From NCBI GenBank assembly GCA_049306095.1, contig JBAQPU010000032.1:12382-76381 (forward strand): a stretch of DNA of 64,000 bases. Reading direction: 5' to 3'. How positions within the stretch are numbered: the first letter of the stretch is position 1; each line of letters opens with the position of its first letter. The stretch comes from UBA2336 sp049306095 (lineage in GTDB: Bacteria; Bacteroidota; Bacteroidia; Cytophagales; Cyclobacteriaceae). A program made the position numbers and the translations under genes. Of the stretch, positions 44,587-52,848 are shown piece after piece. The notes under the pieces were generated by a model that was not told the DNA's origin, ran no database searches, and saw nothing but the letters and a program-made list of their open reading frames with translations.

Positions 44587-45315
44587 ATGACCATCTTAAG
44601 CACATTCTTATTTATTATTCTGCCCTACCTGGCATTGGTTATTTTCTTACTGGGAACCATTTACCGGTATCGTAAAGTGAGGTTTCAGATTTCATCCCTT
44701 TCATCCGAATTCCTGGAAGGCAAGAAATTGTTTTGGGGCAGCGTACCCTTTCACTGGGGCATGTTGTTTTTATTTTTTGGACACCTTATCGCTTTTCTTA
44801 TTCCGCGCGCAGTGTTAATGTGGAATGGCCACCCGGTACGATTGCTTGTATTAGAGGTAGCTGCGTTTGCCTTCGGACTAAGCATGTTAGTGGGGCTGGT
44901 TAATCTGATTTACAGGCGCTGGACGAACGATCGCATTCGCGTAGTTACAACGTGGATGGACCACGTGGTAGAAATACTGCTGATTGCACAGGTGGTGTTG
45001 GGCTTGTGGGTTGCCCTGGAATATCGCTGGGGCTCTTCCTGGTTTGCATCAACGTTAACACCCTACTTATGGTCAATATTTCTACTTGAACCCAATATGG
45101 ATGCCGTGGTAGCCATGCCGCTGGTCATTCAACTTCATATAGTAGGAGCCTACCTGATTGTACTGTCGTTCCCGTTTTCCAGGCTCATGCACGCCCTGGT
45201 TGCACCGTTGGATTACCTCTGGCGACCTTACCAGCGGGTAATCTGGAACTGGAATAAGAATAAAGTGCGGAATCCTTCAAACGGCTGGTCGGTGTACAGA
45301 CCTAAAAATAATTAA
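44587..45315 (+). CDS. narI: Respiratory nitrate reductase gamma subunit, cytochrome b
   Basis: This 242-residue protein has five helices. The heme histidines are in PFHWGMLFLFFGHLIAF for the first pair, and in the later helix VIQLHIVGAY and SRLMHALVAPLDYLWRPYQ for the second. It binds two b hemes, oxidises menaquinol and anchors NarGH in the membrane. It starts 12 bases after narJ. Confidence 0.95.
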   Translation: MTILSTFLFIILPYLALVIFLLGTIYRYRKVRFQISSLSSEFLEGKKLFWGSVPFHWGMLFLFFGHLIAFLIPRAVLMWNGHPVRLLVLEVAAFAFGLSMLVGLVNLIYRRWTNDRIRVVTTWMDHVVEILLIAQVVLGLWVALEYRWGSSWFASTLTPYLWSIFLLEPNMDAVVAMPLVIQLHIVGAYLIVLSFPFSRLMHALVAPLDYLWRPYQRVIWNWNKNKVRNPSNGWSVYRPKNN

Positions 45316-45322
45316 CAGGTGT

Positions 45323-46000
45323 ATGATTGATCTAAAAAAACTTAATGCCACCGATCCACTCAAGCGCATGGCGGAAAAAGAATCCGGCACCGGAGAGTAC
45401 TCGCCCATGGAGCCACCGGAAGCCTACATGCCCCCAACGACAGATGCTATTCCTTATGAAGATATGCACCCGTTGTTGCAGGGGCTGGTGGATGAGCACA
45501 ATGAAATAGAAAAGGAACTGGATGGTTTTGAAAAATCGCTGCTCACATTTAAAGAGAATGGCTGGCGCCTGGATGAGCAACTGCACAAAAGTATCACTGC
45601 TTTCTTCAGTTATATCGATGGCAAGGTGGTAAAGCATCAGCTTAAAGAAGAAAAAGTTCTGTTTCCGGTGGTGCAAAAGGCGTTGCTGGAAAATGGCGAA
45701 CACAGTAACGGGAAATTTCCCAAGACGGCCATCGACATGCTGGAAGATGACCATCTTAAAATGATGCAACACCTTACCCTCGTGTTCAATTTAATTTCGC
45801 TGGGCACCCGATTGCCCGATCCTGTTTCGCGTGCGCTTACGTTTGATGTGGCCGTAGAACAAGGAATCTCTCTTATTGAATTGACAAAACTGCATTTCTT
45901 CCGCGAGGAGAATGTAGTGTTTCCAAAAGCCAACAAGTATTTAAGTTCAACCGAGTTGGATGAAAGCCTGGCCGGAATGAAAACGTATGCTCAATATTAA
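45323..46000 (+). CDS. Hemerythrin-like di-iron protein linked to nar operon
   Basis: This 225-residue protein has a hemerythrin HHE helix bundle. The iron residues are visible in LVDEHNEIEKEL, KHQLKEEKVLFPVV, LEDDHLKMMQHL and LHFFREENVVFP. The first 45 residues are a polar extension. Hemerythrin-type proteins bind O2 or NO. It begins 8 bases after narI, so it is part of the nar transcript and probably protects the cell from NO made during nitrite reduction. Confidence 0.85.
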   Translation: MIDLKKLNATDPLKRMAEKESGTGEYSPMEPPEAYMPPTTDAIPYEDMHPLLQGLVDEHNEIEKELDGFEKSLLTFKENGWRLDEQLHKSITAFFSYIDGKVVKHQLKEEKVLFPVVQKALLENGEHSNGKFPKTAIDMLEDDHLKMMQHLTLVFNLISLGTRLPDPVSRALTFDVAVEQGISLIELTKLHFFREENVVFPKANKYLSSTELDESLAGMKTYAQY

Positions 46001-46058
46001 ATGGTAGCTGTTACCGGGTAAAGTAGAAGGCACAAACAATACCGCATCCAATATTTGT

Positions 46059-47477
46059 ATGCCACGCATAAAAATTATTTTTACCGTGTTGTGCGCGCTG
46101 GTTGTTTCGAGTGGTTTTACACAACAACCAAAATATGCCCTTGTGGTAGGTGTAAAATCCTACCAACATGTTGCTCCTTTAAAAAATTCGTTGAACGATG
46201 CCCGGGATATGGCGGGTACGCTCAAAGCAAAAGGGTTTACGGTAGTAGAACTTTACGATCCTGCCACCAAGCGCATCATGCAGGATGGTATTTTAAAGTA
46301 TTTCAAATTATTACAAGCACAGCCCCAGGCAGTAGGCCTTGTATTTTATTCGGGGCACGGTATGCAGGTTAAAGGTGTTAATTATTTCATACCAAGTCAG
46401 GCAAATCCACAAATCGAAGCGGACCTGGATGATCAGTGCGTGAATATGGACTATGTGATGCGGGCCATTGAACAAGCGGGCAACGGATTGAATATTTTTA
46501 TTGTGGATGCCTGCCGGAACAATCCGTTTCGAAGTTTTAGCCGCGCAGGCGAAAAAGGATTGAACATGGTGGAGACCCCAAAGGGTTCGTACATCGTGTA
46601 TGCAACCAAACCCGGCTCGGTGGCCAGCGATGGCACCGGGCGCAACGGTTTATTCACTTCTAAATTGTTGCAGTACATCGATACCGAAGGGCTGAATATT
46701 GAGCAGGTATTTAAACAGGTGGCGCGTGATGTAGCCAGCGCAACCGGTGATGCACAACGCCCGTGGATTGCCTCGGATTATACCGGTGACTTTTATTTCA
46801 CCCCGGCTGGGGATAAAGCGAAACCAAAACCTGAGATACAAAGCGCAGCAAAGATTGAAGTGCTGGCCAATACGCAACCTGTTGTGCGTGCCAACGAAAA
46901 CCTGAGTAGTGATGAAGAAAGTATTACCATAGGCACACAGGTATGGCAAAGCCGCAACCTGGATGTCGACCATTTTGCCAATGGTGACCCTATTCAGGAA
47001 GCCAGAACCCCGGAAGAGTGGAGCCGTGCCGATGCCAATAAACGTCCGGCCTGGAGTTACTACGATGGAGACCCCGCAAACGGTGAAACATATGGAAAAA
47101 TTTACAACTGGTATGCAGTAAGCGACCCGCGTGGTCTGGCGCCTCGTGGATGGCACATACCGGGCAATAAAGAGTGGGCTACCTTAATCGAATCGTTGAA
47201 TGGTGAGGCGACTGCCGGGCGCGATTTAAAAAGTACGATGGGATGGTTTGAGCAGGGGAACGGCAGCAACAGCAGTGGGTTTGCCGGACTTCCGGGCGGC
47301 TATCGTAATCCGGATGGAACATTTGGGCCGCCATCAAAGTATGGCAATTGGTGGAGCGCGACCGAGTACAATTCATACAGTGCGTGGTATTATTTGTTGA
47401 GTTATATGAATGAAGCGGTTGGCCGGAGCAGCTACAGCAAAGGATGTGGCATTTCTGTTCGTTGTATTCGGGATTAA
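46059..47477 (+). CDS. Secreted caspase-like (C14) protein fused to a FISUMP domain
   Basis: This 472-residue protein has a signal peptide to about FTQ (residue 22). Residues 25-250 are a caspase-fold peptidase with the dyad histidine in YSGHGMQV and cysteine in VDACRNNPF. Residues about 290-472 are a Fibrobacter succinogenes major paralogous domain (IGTQVWQSRNLDVDHFANGD ... WSATEYNSYSAWYY ... GISVRCIRD). Both catalytic residues are intact, so it is probably active outside the cytoplasm. The promoter-like ATATTTGT ends at the start codon. It follows the nar operon by 58 bases but is likely transcribed separately. Confidence 0.85.
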   Translation: MPRIKIIFTVLCALVVSSGFTQQPKYALVVGVKSYQHVAPLKNSLNDARDMAGTLKAKGFTVVELYDPATKRIMQDGILKYFKLLQAQPQAVGLVFYSGHGMQVKGVNYFIPSQANPQIEADLDDQCVNMDYVMRAIEQAGNGLNIFIVDACRNNPFRSFSRAGEKGLNMVETPKGSYIVYATKPGSVASDGTGRNGLFTSKLLQYIDTEGLNIEQVFKQVARDVASATGDAQRPWIASDYTGDFYFTPAGDKAKPKPEIQSAAKIEVLANTQPVVRANENLSSDEESITIGTQVWQSRNLDVDHFANGDPIQEARTPEEWSRADANKRPAWSYYDGDPANGETYGKIYNWYAVSDPRGLAPRGWHIPGNKEWATLIESLNGEATAGRDLKSTMGWFEQGNGSNSSGFAGLPGGYRNPDGTFGPPSKYGNWWSATEYNSYSAWYYLLSYMNEAVGRSSYSKGCGISVRCIRD

Positions 47478-47595
47478 CAAAGTATATTAACGTAATGATG
47501 GAATTGTTCATTCTTACAAAAATCAGGTTCACTTTCTAATTACCTTCTCCGAAAGTGTTTACTTTTAAATATTCTTTAAACTCCATTGGTATTAC

Positions 47596-48168
47596 ATGAG
47601 AAATCAATTTCGTTTCCTTACTCCAATATTCATTTGTCTGCTGTTCATGTTCGCACTGGTTGTGTGCGATAAACCTGCCAAGACTGAAGAAGAACATTCG
47701 CACGATAAACCGGCAGCGGAGATGAAAGGGTATCAAACCAATGTACTGGAAGTTAAAGGTACCGTGGCTAATCCTTTGAAGCTAACGATTGATTCCCTAA
47801 AGCAAATGAACGTTGTAAACCTCGACAGCTTTAAAGTGGTGTGCCAGACCGGTGCAGTCACGAGCGATAACATTTGGTTTAAGGGTGTATTACTGAAGGA
47901 TGTGTTGACAAAAGCAAAAATCATTCAGGAGAACCATAAAGACAGAAACTTCTACATTGTTGCACGCGCCACCGACAACTACATGGCCACCTTTTCATGG
48001 GCTGAAATTTTCAACAACGAAACGGGCAATAAGACATTTATCGTGTATGAAGAAAATGGTGCCCCAATTCCCAAAGGCGATTTTGTATTGGAAACAACAA
48101 ACGACATCGCCACCGGCCCCCGCCATGTGTATTGGCTCAAGAGTATTGAGGTGTATAAAGTAGATTAA
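47596..48168 (+). CDS. Sulfite-oxidase-fold (molybdopterin-binding-like) exported protein
   Basis: This 190-residue protein has an N-terminal hydrophobic segment ending LVVCDKPAK, an imperfect lipobox. It continues with one short domain like the oxidoreductase molybdopterin-binding fold: VVCQTGAVTSDNIWFKGVLLKDVL, YMATFSWAEIFNN, GPRHVYWLKSIEVYK. The domain is too small for a complete sulfite oxidase and it is uncertain that it binds the cofactor. Its function is unknown. Confidence 0.65.
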   Translation: MRNQFRFLTPIFICLLFMFALVVCDKPAKTEEEHSHDKPAAEMKGYQTNVLEVKGTVANPLKLTIDSLKQMNVVNLDSFKVVCQTGAVTSDNIWFKGVLLKDVLTKAKIIQENHKDRNFYIVARATDNYMATFSWAEIFNNETGNKTFIVYEENGAPIPKGDFVLETTNDIATGPRHVYWLKSIEVYKVD

Positions 48169-48190
48169 AAGAAGCTAATTGAAGTAGTGC

Positions 48191-49018
48191 CTACTTTTTT
48201 ACAATTTCCACTCTTCGGTTAAGCGCCCGACCTTCTTCTGTTTCGTTAGAGCTAATGGGGCTCAATTGTCCAATGCCCTCGGCTATCAGGCGGGAGGGCT
48301 CTATTCCGTATTTGTTTACCAATTCATTCTTAACGGCCTCCGCTCTGCTTTTAGAAAGCTTCATGTTCATTTGATAGTCGCCCACGTTATCGGTATGACC
48401 GACTACAAAAATTGAAACTGCCGGGTTATTTTTTAAATAGGTGCCAACTTCTTCAACGGCTTTCGCTGATTCGGGTGTTATGCTCGCCTTTCCTGTCTCA
48501 AACAGAATTCCGTAAAGAGCAATTTTTCCATCCGATTTAATGGCCGCATCCATATCCAGGGCTGTGATCTCCTGTTTCATCGTTTCTACCTCAACCGAAA
48601 CAATATACCAGGCACCTTCATCGGGAGAGGTTCCGGTGGGCGACAGTTCGAACCAAATTTCCTTGCCCTTATAACTGGCTTTAAATACATTTTTGGTGCC
48701 CTCCAGTACCTGTCCTCCGATTTTCTTAATGGCATTCGAATGATTGGTCAGGATTTGCAGTCCGGATATTTTTCGGGTGCTATTGGCATCTTTGTTAAAC
48801 CAGATTTTCTTGAAATGGCCCTGCTTAACAACTTTCTCCGATCCGGATTTGATCCAAAAACCATATTCATTGAATTCTGATTCCTCACAGTCAGAAATGT
48901 AGTATCCGTCCATTTTGGTGAAAAAAGTATATAGTTTGTCAACACATTCGGGATTGTCTGTCTGACCAAAAGAGATTAGGGGCAGCGCAATAAGAATGAG
49001 GATAGTTGCTTTTTTCAT
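48191..49018 (-). CDS. OmpA-family peptidoglycan-associated outer-membrane protein
   Basis: ATG at 49018 gives a clean signal peptide (MKKATILILIALPLISFGQ); an upstream in-frame extension to 49105 is basic and unlikely. The protein has 275 residues. The N-terminal part is a unique domain with cysteines (DNPECVDKLY, ISDCEES). The C-terminal OmpA domain (about 160-275) shows FVVGHTDNVGDYQMNMKLSKSRAEAV and ALNRRVEIV. It binds peptidoglycan. It diverges from the U32 gene, with operators S4 and S5 between. Confidence 0.85.
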   Translation of the reverse strand: MKKATILILIALPLISFGQTDNPECVDKLYTFFTKMDGYYISDCEESEFNEYGFWIKSGSEKVVKQGHFKKIWFNKDANSTRKISGLQILTNHSNAIKKIGGQVLEGTKNVFKASYKGKEIWFELSPTGTSPDEGAWYIVSVEVETMKQEITALDMDAAIKSDGKIALYGILFETGKASITPESAKAVEEVGTYLKNNPAVSIFVVGHTDNVGDYQMNMKLSKSRAEAVKNELVNKYGIEPSRLIAEGIGQLSPISSNETEEGRALNRRVEIVKK

Positions 49019-49134
49019 ATCGGGTGTGGTTAATGGTTTATTGTTCAGGCTTGTATCGTTTATCTTGCTAAGAACATGTCGAACACGCTTTTTTCGTATG
49101 CTCAAATAACGCTCCTTTGAAATTTAGCAATTAA

Positions 49135-49154
49135 AAAGGACTAAATAGTCTTTT
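49135..49154. promoter_or_regulatory. Operator copy S4
   Basis: AAAGGAC-N6-GTCTTTT (spacer TAAATA) lies in the divergent ompA/U32 gap. On the reverse strand it is eight bases before TAAATTTC, a one-mismatch -7 box for the ompA-like gene. It is 39 bases from S5, close to four helical turns, so cooperative binding is possible. Confidence 0.7.
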
Positions 49155-49173
49155 AGTAACCTCATCGTTCAAT

Positions 49174-49207
49174 TAAAGATTAAATTATCCTTTTATAGTT
49201 AAATTTG
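49174..49207 (+). promoter_or_regulatory. Operator copy S5 and -7 box of the U32-ferredoxin operon
   Basis: TAAAGAT-N6-ATCCTTT at 49174-49193 is identical to S1. Six bases later is TAAATTTG (49200-49207), a perfect TAnnTTTG box. The arrangement repeats that at 950-982 and again suits a repressor. Confidence 0.75.
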
Positions 49208-49251
49208 CGCCAAAATTTCCGGGGTGTTCCGGAGTAAGAATTTTGAAAAAG

Positions 49252-50502
49252 ATGAGGCGCAAAGAATCGACTGTTGAGGTACTGGCACCTGCCGGCTCGT
49301 TCGAGTCACTTACGGCTGCCATACAGGCTGGTGCCGATGCTGTTTATTTTGGAATTGAGCAGCTCAATATGCGGGCGCGCTCAGCCAACCTGTTTACACT
49401 TACCGATCTGGATGCTATCGTATTGCAATGCAACCAGGCGAATGTAAAGGCTTACCTGACACTTAATACCATTTTGTACGATCATGACATGCAGTTGATG
49501 CGAAGAATCATGGATGGAGCCAAACGTTCGGGCATTCATGGCGTGATTGTGAGCGATCATGCCGCCATGGCGTATGGAAAACAAATTGGCATTCCATTGC
49601 ATATCTCAACGCAGGCCAATGTCAGCAACATTGAAACGGTGGAGTTTTTCACGGCCTTCGCGGATGTTATTGTGCTGGCGCGCGAACTGAACCTGAAGCA
49701 GGTAGCGGATATTGTTCGTGAAATCAACCGAAGAAAAATCACCGGGCCATCCGGCAAGTTGGTGCGCATTGAAATATTTGCTCACGGTGCGTTGTGCATG
49801 GCTATTTCCGGAAAGTGCTACCTGAGTCTGCATACGCAATTTGCTTCCGCCAATCGCGGAGCCTGTATCCAAAATTGCAGAAGACCCTACATGGTTACCG
49901 ATAAGGAAGACGGCTATGAGTTTGAAGTTGATAACGAGTATATCATGAGTGCCAAAGATCTGTGCACCATCGATATTCTGGATGAGATTATGAACACCGG
50001 TGTTTGCGTATTGAAAATAGAAGGCCGGGGCCGGTCGGCCGATTATGTTTACGCTACAACGAAGTGCTACAAAGAAGCGGTACAATCGGTGATGGACCAT
50101 TCGTATTCAGAAGATAAAATTGAAGGATGGAAGACAGAACTATCTAAGGTTTATAACAGGGGCTTTTGGGAAGGATATTACCTCGGACGCAAGTTGGGGG
50201 AGTGGACTAACAAACCCGGATCGGTAGCTACCGAAAGGAAAATTTACGTGGGCCGTGGCAACCGGTATTACCCTAAACTGAAGGTAGGCGAATTTCAAAT
50301 AGATGCTGACCGGTTGAAAGTTGGTGATGACATTATGATCCTGAGCCGACAGGAGGGGTTGCATAAACTAACCATAGCGGAGTTGCGCGTAAACGGTACT
50401 CCGGTGCACGAAGCCGTCAAGGGCGATGTGATTTCCTTTCCCTGTGCCAGCAAAATTTTTGAAGGCGACAAGGTGTACAAAATTGTAGCGGAGAGTCGAT
50501 GA
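49252..50502 (+). CDS. Peptidase U32-family Fe-S protein (UbiU/TrhP/RlhA group)
   Basis: Starting at ATG 49252 the protein has 416 residues; a TTG nine bases earlier is possible. It opens with EVLAPAGSFESLTAAIQAGADAVYFG, read here in two parts at about 6-31. The conserved cysteines lie in CMAISGKCYLS and RGACIQNC, a four-Cys set that binds a [4Fe-4S] cluster in UbiU and relatives. Despite the name, characterised members act in O2-independent hydroxylation of quinones, tRNA or rRNA. Bacteroidota make menaquinone, so an RNA target is more likely than ubiquinone. It overlaps the ferredoxin gene by four bases, suggesting that the ferredoxin supplies electrons. Operators S4/S5 lie in front. Confidence 0.85.
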   Translation: MRRKESTVEVLAPAGSFESLTAAIQAGADAVYFGIEQLNMRARSANLFTLTDLDAIVLQCNQANVKAYLTLNTILYDHDMQLMRRIMDGAKRSGIHGVIVSDHAAMAYGKQIGIPLHISTQANVSNIETVEFFTAFADVIVLARELNLKQVADIVREINRRKITGPSGKLVRIEIFAHGALCMAISGKCYLSLHTQFASANRGACIQNCRRPYMVTDKEDGYEFEVDNEYIMSAKDLCTIDILDEIMNTGVCVLKIEGRGRSADYVYATTKCYKEAVQSVMDHSYSEDKIEGWKTELSKVYNRGFWEGYYLGRKLGEWTNKPGSVATERKIYVGRGNRYYPKLKVGEFQIDADRLKVGDDIMILSRQEGLHKLTIAELRVNGTPVHEAVKGDVISFPCASKIFEGDKVYKIVAESR

Positions 50503-50717
50503 AAATAATACACTATCGTAAAAAATGCATTGGCTGTGGTATTTGCTACGAACTTGCTCCCATGCATTGGCGAATGTCCCGAAAAGACGGCAAAGCCAAC
50601 TTGCTGGGGGCAATCGTGAAAAAGGAAATTCATCAGCTTGATGTGAAAACAACCCTTCCGGAATTCCTCTATCGCGTGGAAGAAGCCTGCCCGGTGCGGG
50701 TTATTAAAATTGACTAA
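50499..50717 (+). CDS. Single-cluster ferredoxin coupled to the U32 protein
   Basis: This 72-residue protein has the cluster motif CIGCGICYELAP and a distant C-P-V pair (EACPVRVIKI), fitting one [4Fe-4S] or [3Fe-4S] cluster. ATGA overlap with the U32 stop shows translational coupling. It is a probable electron donor to the U32 enzyme. Confidence 0.8.
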   Translation: MKIIHYRKKCIGCGICYELAPMHWRMSRKDGKANLLGAIVKKEIHQLDVKTTLPEFLYRVEEACPVRVIKID

Positions 50718-50743
50718 ATGCTACTCACCGTACCGGGTTTATA

Positions 50744-50775
50744 AAAGGATAAAATGATCCTTTATTGTATCTTTG
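50744..50775 (+). promoter_or_regulatory. Operator copy S6 and -7 box of the hemolysin III gene
   Basis: AAAGGAT-N6-ATCCTTT (50744-50763) is the only copy with both arms perfect. Four bases later comes TATCTTTG (50768-50775). Because the promoter box occupies this place, the TTG at 50773 cannot be the start of the next gene; the true start is ATG 50806. Confidence 0.8.
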
Positions 50776-50805
50776 CATCGTTTTGTCCACATCATATTTT
50801 TGAGC

Positions 50806-51435
50806 ATGACGGAATACACACGCAAAGAGGAACTGGTCAATTGGCTCAGTCACGGTTTAGCCACCCTGGCCAGTTTGGTGGGAATCGGGTTCTTATTTAC
50901 CCGGATTTCTACGGGCGGAGAGGTAGCCAAATGGGTGAGTATCGGAATTTATTCCGTGTCGCTGGTGATGCTTTACAGTGCTTCTACGCTTTATCATTTC
51001 GTTCGGTCTAACCGGTGGAAGCAGATTTTTCGCATTGTTGATCATGCCGCGATCTATGTGAAAATAGCCGGTACCTATACACCCTTTCTTGTTCTTGCGC
51101 TGGGCGATTACTACGGTTGGGAGTTGTCGGTAGGCATGTGGCTATTGGCGGCTGCCGGTATTATTCTCAAGCTATTTTTTGTCAATAAGTTTAATCTCCT
51201 TTCCACCGGGGTGTATCTGGCCATGGGCTGGCTGATTATTGTTTTAATTAAACCGTTATATCAATCCCTTCCTTTGGGCGCGTTGATGTACATCCTGGCG
51301 GGCGGGTTGTGTTTTACGGTGGGTGTAAGTTTCTACTTATGGAAAAAATTACCCTACAGTCATTCCATCTGGCATGTATTTGTGATGGGTGGAAGTGCAT
51401 TCCATTTTACCGGAATATACCTCTACCTCGCATAG
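50806..51435 (+). CDS. Hemolysin III/PAQR-family membrane protein
   Basis: This 209-residue protein has seven helices. Family motifs are ELVNWLSHGLATLASL, SASTLYHF, RIVDHAAIYVKIAGTYTP and the closing HSIWHVFVMGGSAFHF, which together hold the conserved Ser, Asp and His residues of a putative metal site. Despite the name, bacterial members are not proven toxins; a hydrolase-like role at the membrane is proposed for PAQR relatives. It is under operator S6. Confidence 0.85.
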   Translation: MTEYTRKEELVNWLSHGLATLASLVGIGFLFTRISTGGEVAKWVSIGIYSVSLVMLYSASTLYHFVRSNRWKQIFRIVDHAAIYVKIAGTYTPFLVLALGDYYGWELSVGMWLLAAAGIILKLFFVNKFNLLSTGVYLAMGWLIIVLIKPLYQSLPLGALMYILAGGLCFTVGVSFYLWKKLPYSHSIWHVFVMGGSAFHFTGIYLYLA

Positions 51436-51487
51436 GCTGATAAGGAGCAATAGAAAATGAAAAGACTGTATTTACGATAAATTGTTT

Positions 51488-51901
51488 ATGGATGAGAAGG
51501 GTAAAACGTTAAAACCATTGGTGTATTCCTGTTCAGGCTGTTCTTCTGCCGCGCAGATGGCCAACTACCTTGCCGTGAAGTTAGATCGCCATGGCGATGC
51601 AGAAATGTCGTGCATTGCCGGAGTAGGCGGAAACGTGAAGAAGCTCGTTCGGGTGGCTAAATCGGGCAGGGGTATCATTGCAATTGATGGTTGTCCGTTG
51701 GCCTGTGTGAAAGCCTGCCTGCAAAACCATCAAGTGGAACCCGATTTAGATTTTGAACTCACCCGCTTTGGTGTTGCTAAAGTTCAACATCAGGATTTTG
51801 ATCCACAGCATGCCCAGGTTATTTTGAAACAAATCGAACAGGCAATCAGGGAAAAATATACGGTCAACGACAAAACATCGGTTGAGTATATTTTTCCCTG
51901 A
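51488..51901 (+). CDS. DGC-domain putative zinc-binding protein
   Basis: This 137-residue protein starts at ATG 51488. Motifs are YSCSGCSSAAQMANYLA near the start, MSCIAGVGG and the hallmark DGCPLACVKACL, giving at least seven cysteines able to bind metal. The family is widespread in anaerobes and has no settled role. It sits 52 bases after the hemolysin III gene and convergent with ric. Confidence 0.75.
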   Translation: MDEKGKTLKPLVYSCSGCSSAAQMANYLAVKLDRHGDAEMSCIAGVGGNVKKLVRVAKSGRGIIAIDGCPLACVKACLQNHQVEPDLDFELTRFGVAKVQHQDFDPQHAQVILKQIEQAIREKYTVNDKTSVEYIFP

Positions 51902-51917
51902 GTCTTACCCGTAAATC

Positions 51918-52667
51918 CTACGCCTTCAGCAACTCGCTCTCCAGTTGCAATGCCTTTGGAAAGAGAATGTTGTTTTCTAAATGAATGTGCTGATGCAGGT
52001 CTTGCTGAAACTCCTGTAGTTTGGCAAACAACACACGGTACGACATACACGCATCGTCTGGAGGTGTAAAGCGATCGCTCAGTTCTTCAATAGCTTCCAT
52101 GTCTTCACCGGCAGAAACATGTTCGGCTTCCATCATATTGATGGGGTTGGCAATGGTTCCAAACGGTGGACGGGCCATCGATTTACCATTCTTTTTTGCC
52201 TGGGCTAATTCCTTGATGTAGGGGAATAAAATCACTTCCTCTTTATGCATGTGCAGGGTTAGTTCATCAATTACAGACTGCGCATGCTGTTGGATTTCCA
52301 GTAGCTCGGGGCGATGACCACCATGTACGCGGGCTACCTTATTGCTTAGTTCTTCAAGAAAGGGCACAGCTTCTTTCACGTAATGATGGTGTGTGTTTAC
52401 GATGTAGTCCGCCAGGAAGTCAAGCTCCCAATGATTATAATTAGGGCCGCTGCCGGTTCCCGCTTGCGGACGCAGGGCCACCTGCTCCAGTTCGGTTTCC
52501 ACCACTGCGGGTTCAATCCCTTTTTTGGCACATGCCTCGGCTACGGTTTTTTTTCCTCCGCAGCAATAGTCAATGCCATACTTTTTAAAGACTTCCGCTT
52601 TGCGCCAATCCTGTGATACCAATTCCCCGATGGTGGGGGCCTGTAATGTTGTTTTCTCAGTCACCAT
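51918..52667 (-). CDS. RIC/ScdA di-iron protein for Fe-S cluster repair
   Basis: This 249-residue protein has the N-terminal ScdA_N/DUF542 domain with KKYGIDYCCGGK. A hemerythrin-like bundle follows, with iron residues in NTHHHYVKEAVPFL, LHMHKEEVILFPYI, MEAEHVSAGEDM and LHQHIHLENNILFP. Proteins of this group (YtfE, ScdA, DnrN) restore Fe-S clusters damaged by NO or peroxide and are classic NsrR or Fnr targets. A TACTTTTG box (52677-52670) lies only two bases before the ATG. Operator S7 is about 135 bases upstream. Confidence 0.92.
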   Translation of the reverse strand: MVTEKTTLQAPTIGELVSQDWRKAEVFKKYGIDYCCGGKKTVAEACAKKGIEPAVVETELEQVALRPQAGTGSGPNYNHWELDFLADYIVNTHHHYVKEAVPFLEELSNKVARVHGGHRPELLEIQQHAQSVIDELTLHMHKEEVILFPYIKELAQAKKNGKSMARPPFGTIANPINMMEAEHVSAGEDMEAIEELSDRFTPPDDACMSYRVLFAKLQEFQQDLHQHIHLENNILFPKALQLESELLKA

Positions 52668-52709
52668 ATCAAAAGTAGTTTGTGTTAATGCGATTAAATT
52701 TTTAGCAGT

Positions 52710-52811
52710 TTACGGTGATCCCGGCAATTCGCCTATGAGCAGGATCATATCACCGGCCAGCCGAAAAGATTTAATGTTGCCATGCTTTAAAATAACATCG
52801 TAAAAGACCAT
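52710..52811 (-). CDS. Possible 33-residue peptide, doubtful
   Basis: A short frame (MVFYDVILKHGNIKSFRLAG then a short tail) lies between operator S7 and ric on the ric strand. Its start codon falls inside the operator, and codons look plausible. It could be a leader peptide, a remnant or chance; no family is recognised. Confidence 0.2.
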   Translation of the reverse strand: MVFYDVILKHGNIKSFRLAGDMILLIGELPGSP

Positions 52812-52821
52812 TTTATCTTAA
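52802..52821. promoter_or_regulatory. Operator copy S7 between ric and thioesterase-nadB-ctaA
   Basis: AAAAGAC-N6-ATCTTAA matches the shared consensus with the same six-base spacer. It lies 27 bases before the thioesterase start and 135 before ric. No perfect TAnnTTTG box is adjacent, so the promoter it governs is not certain. Confidence 0.6.
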
Positions 52822-52848
52822 TTTAGTGGCAAATATTAGCTGAATAAA

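Noticed and set aside
49019..49105. N-terminal extension of the OmpA-like protein
   Set aside because: It is basic and polar and precedes a clean signal peptide starting at ATG 49018.
50773..50805. N-terminal extension of the hemolysin III protein from TTG 50773
   Set aside because: The TTG lies inside the -7 promoter box; ATG 50806 fits family starts.
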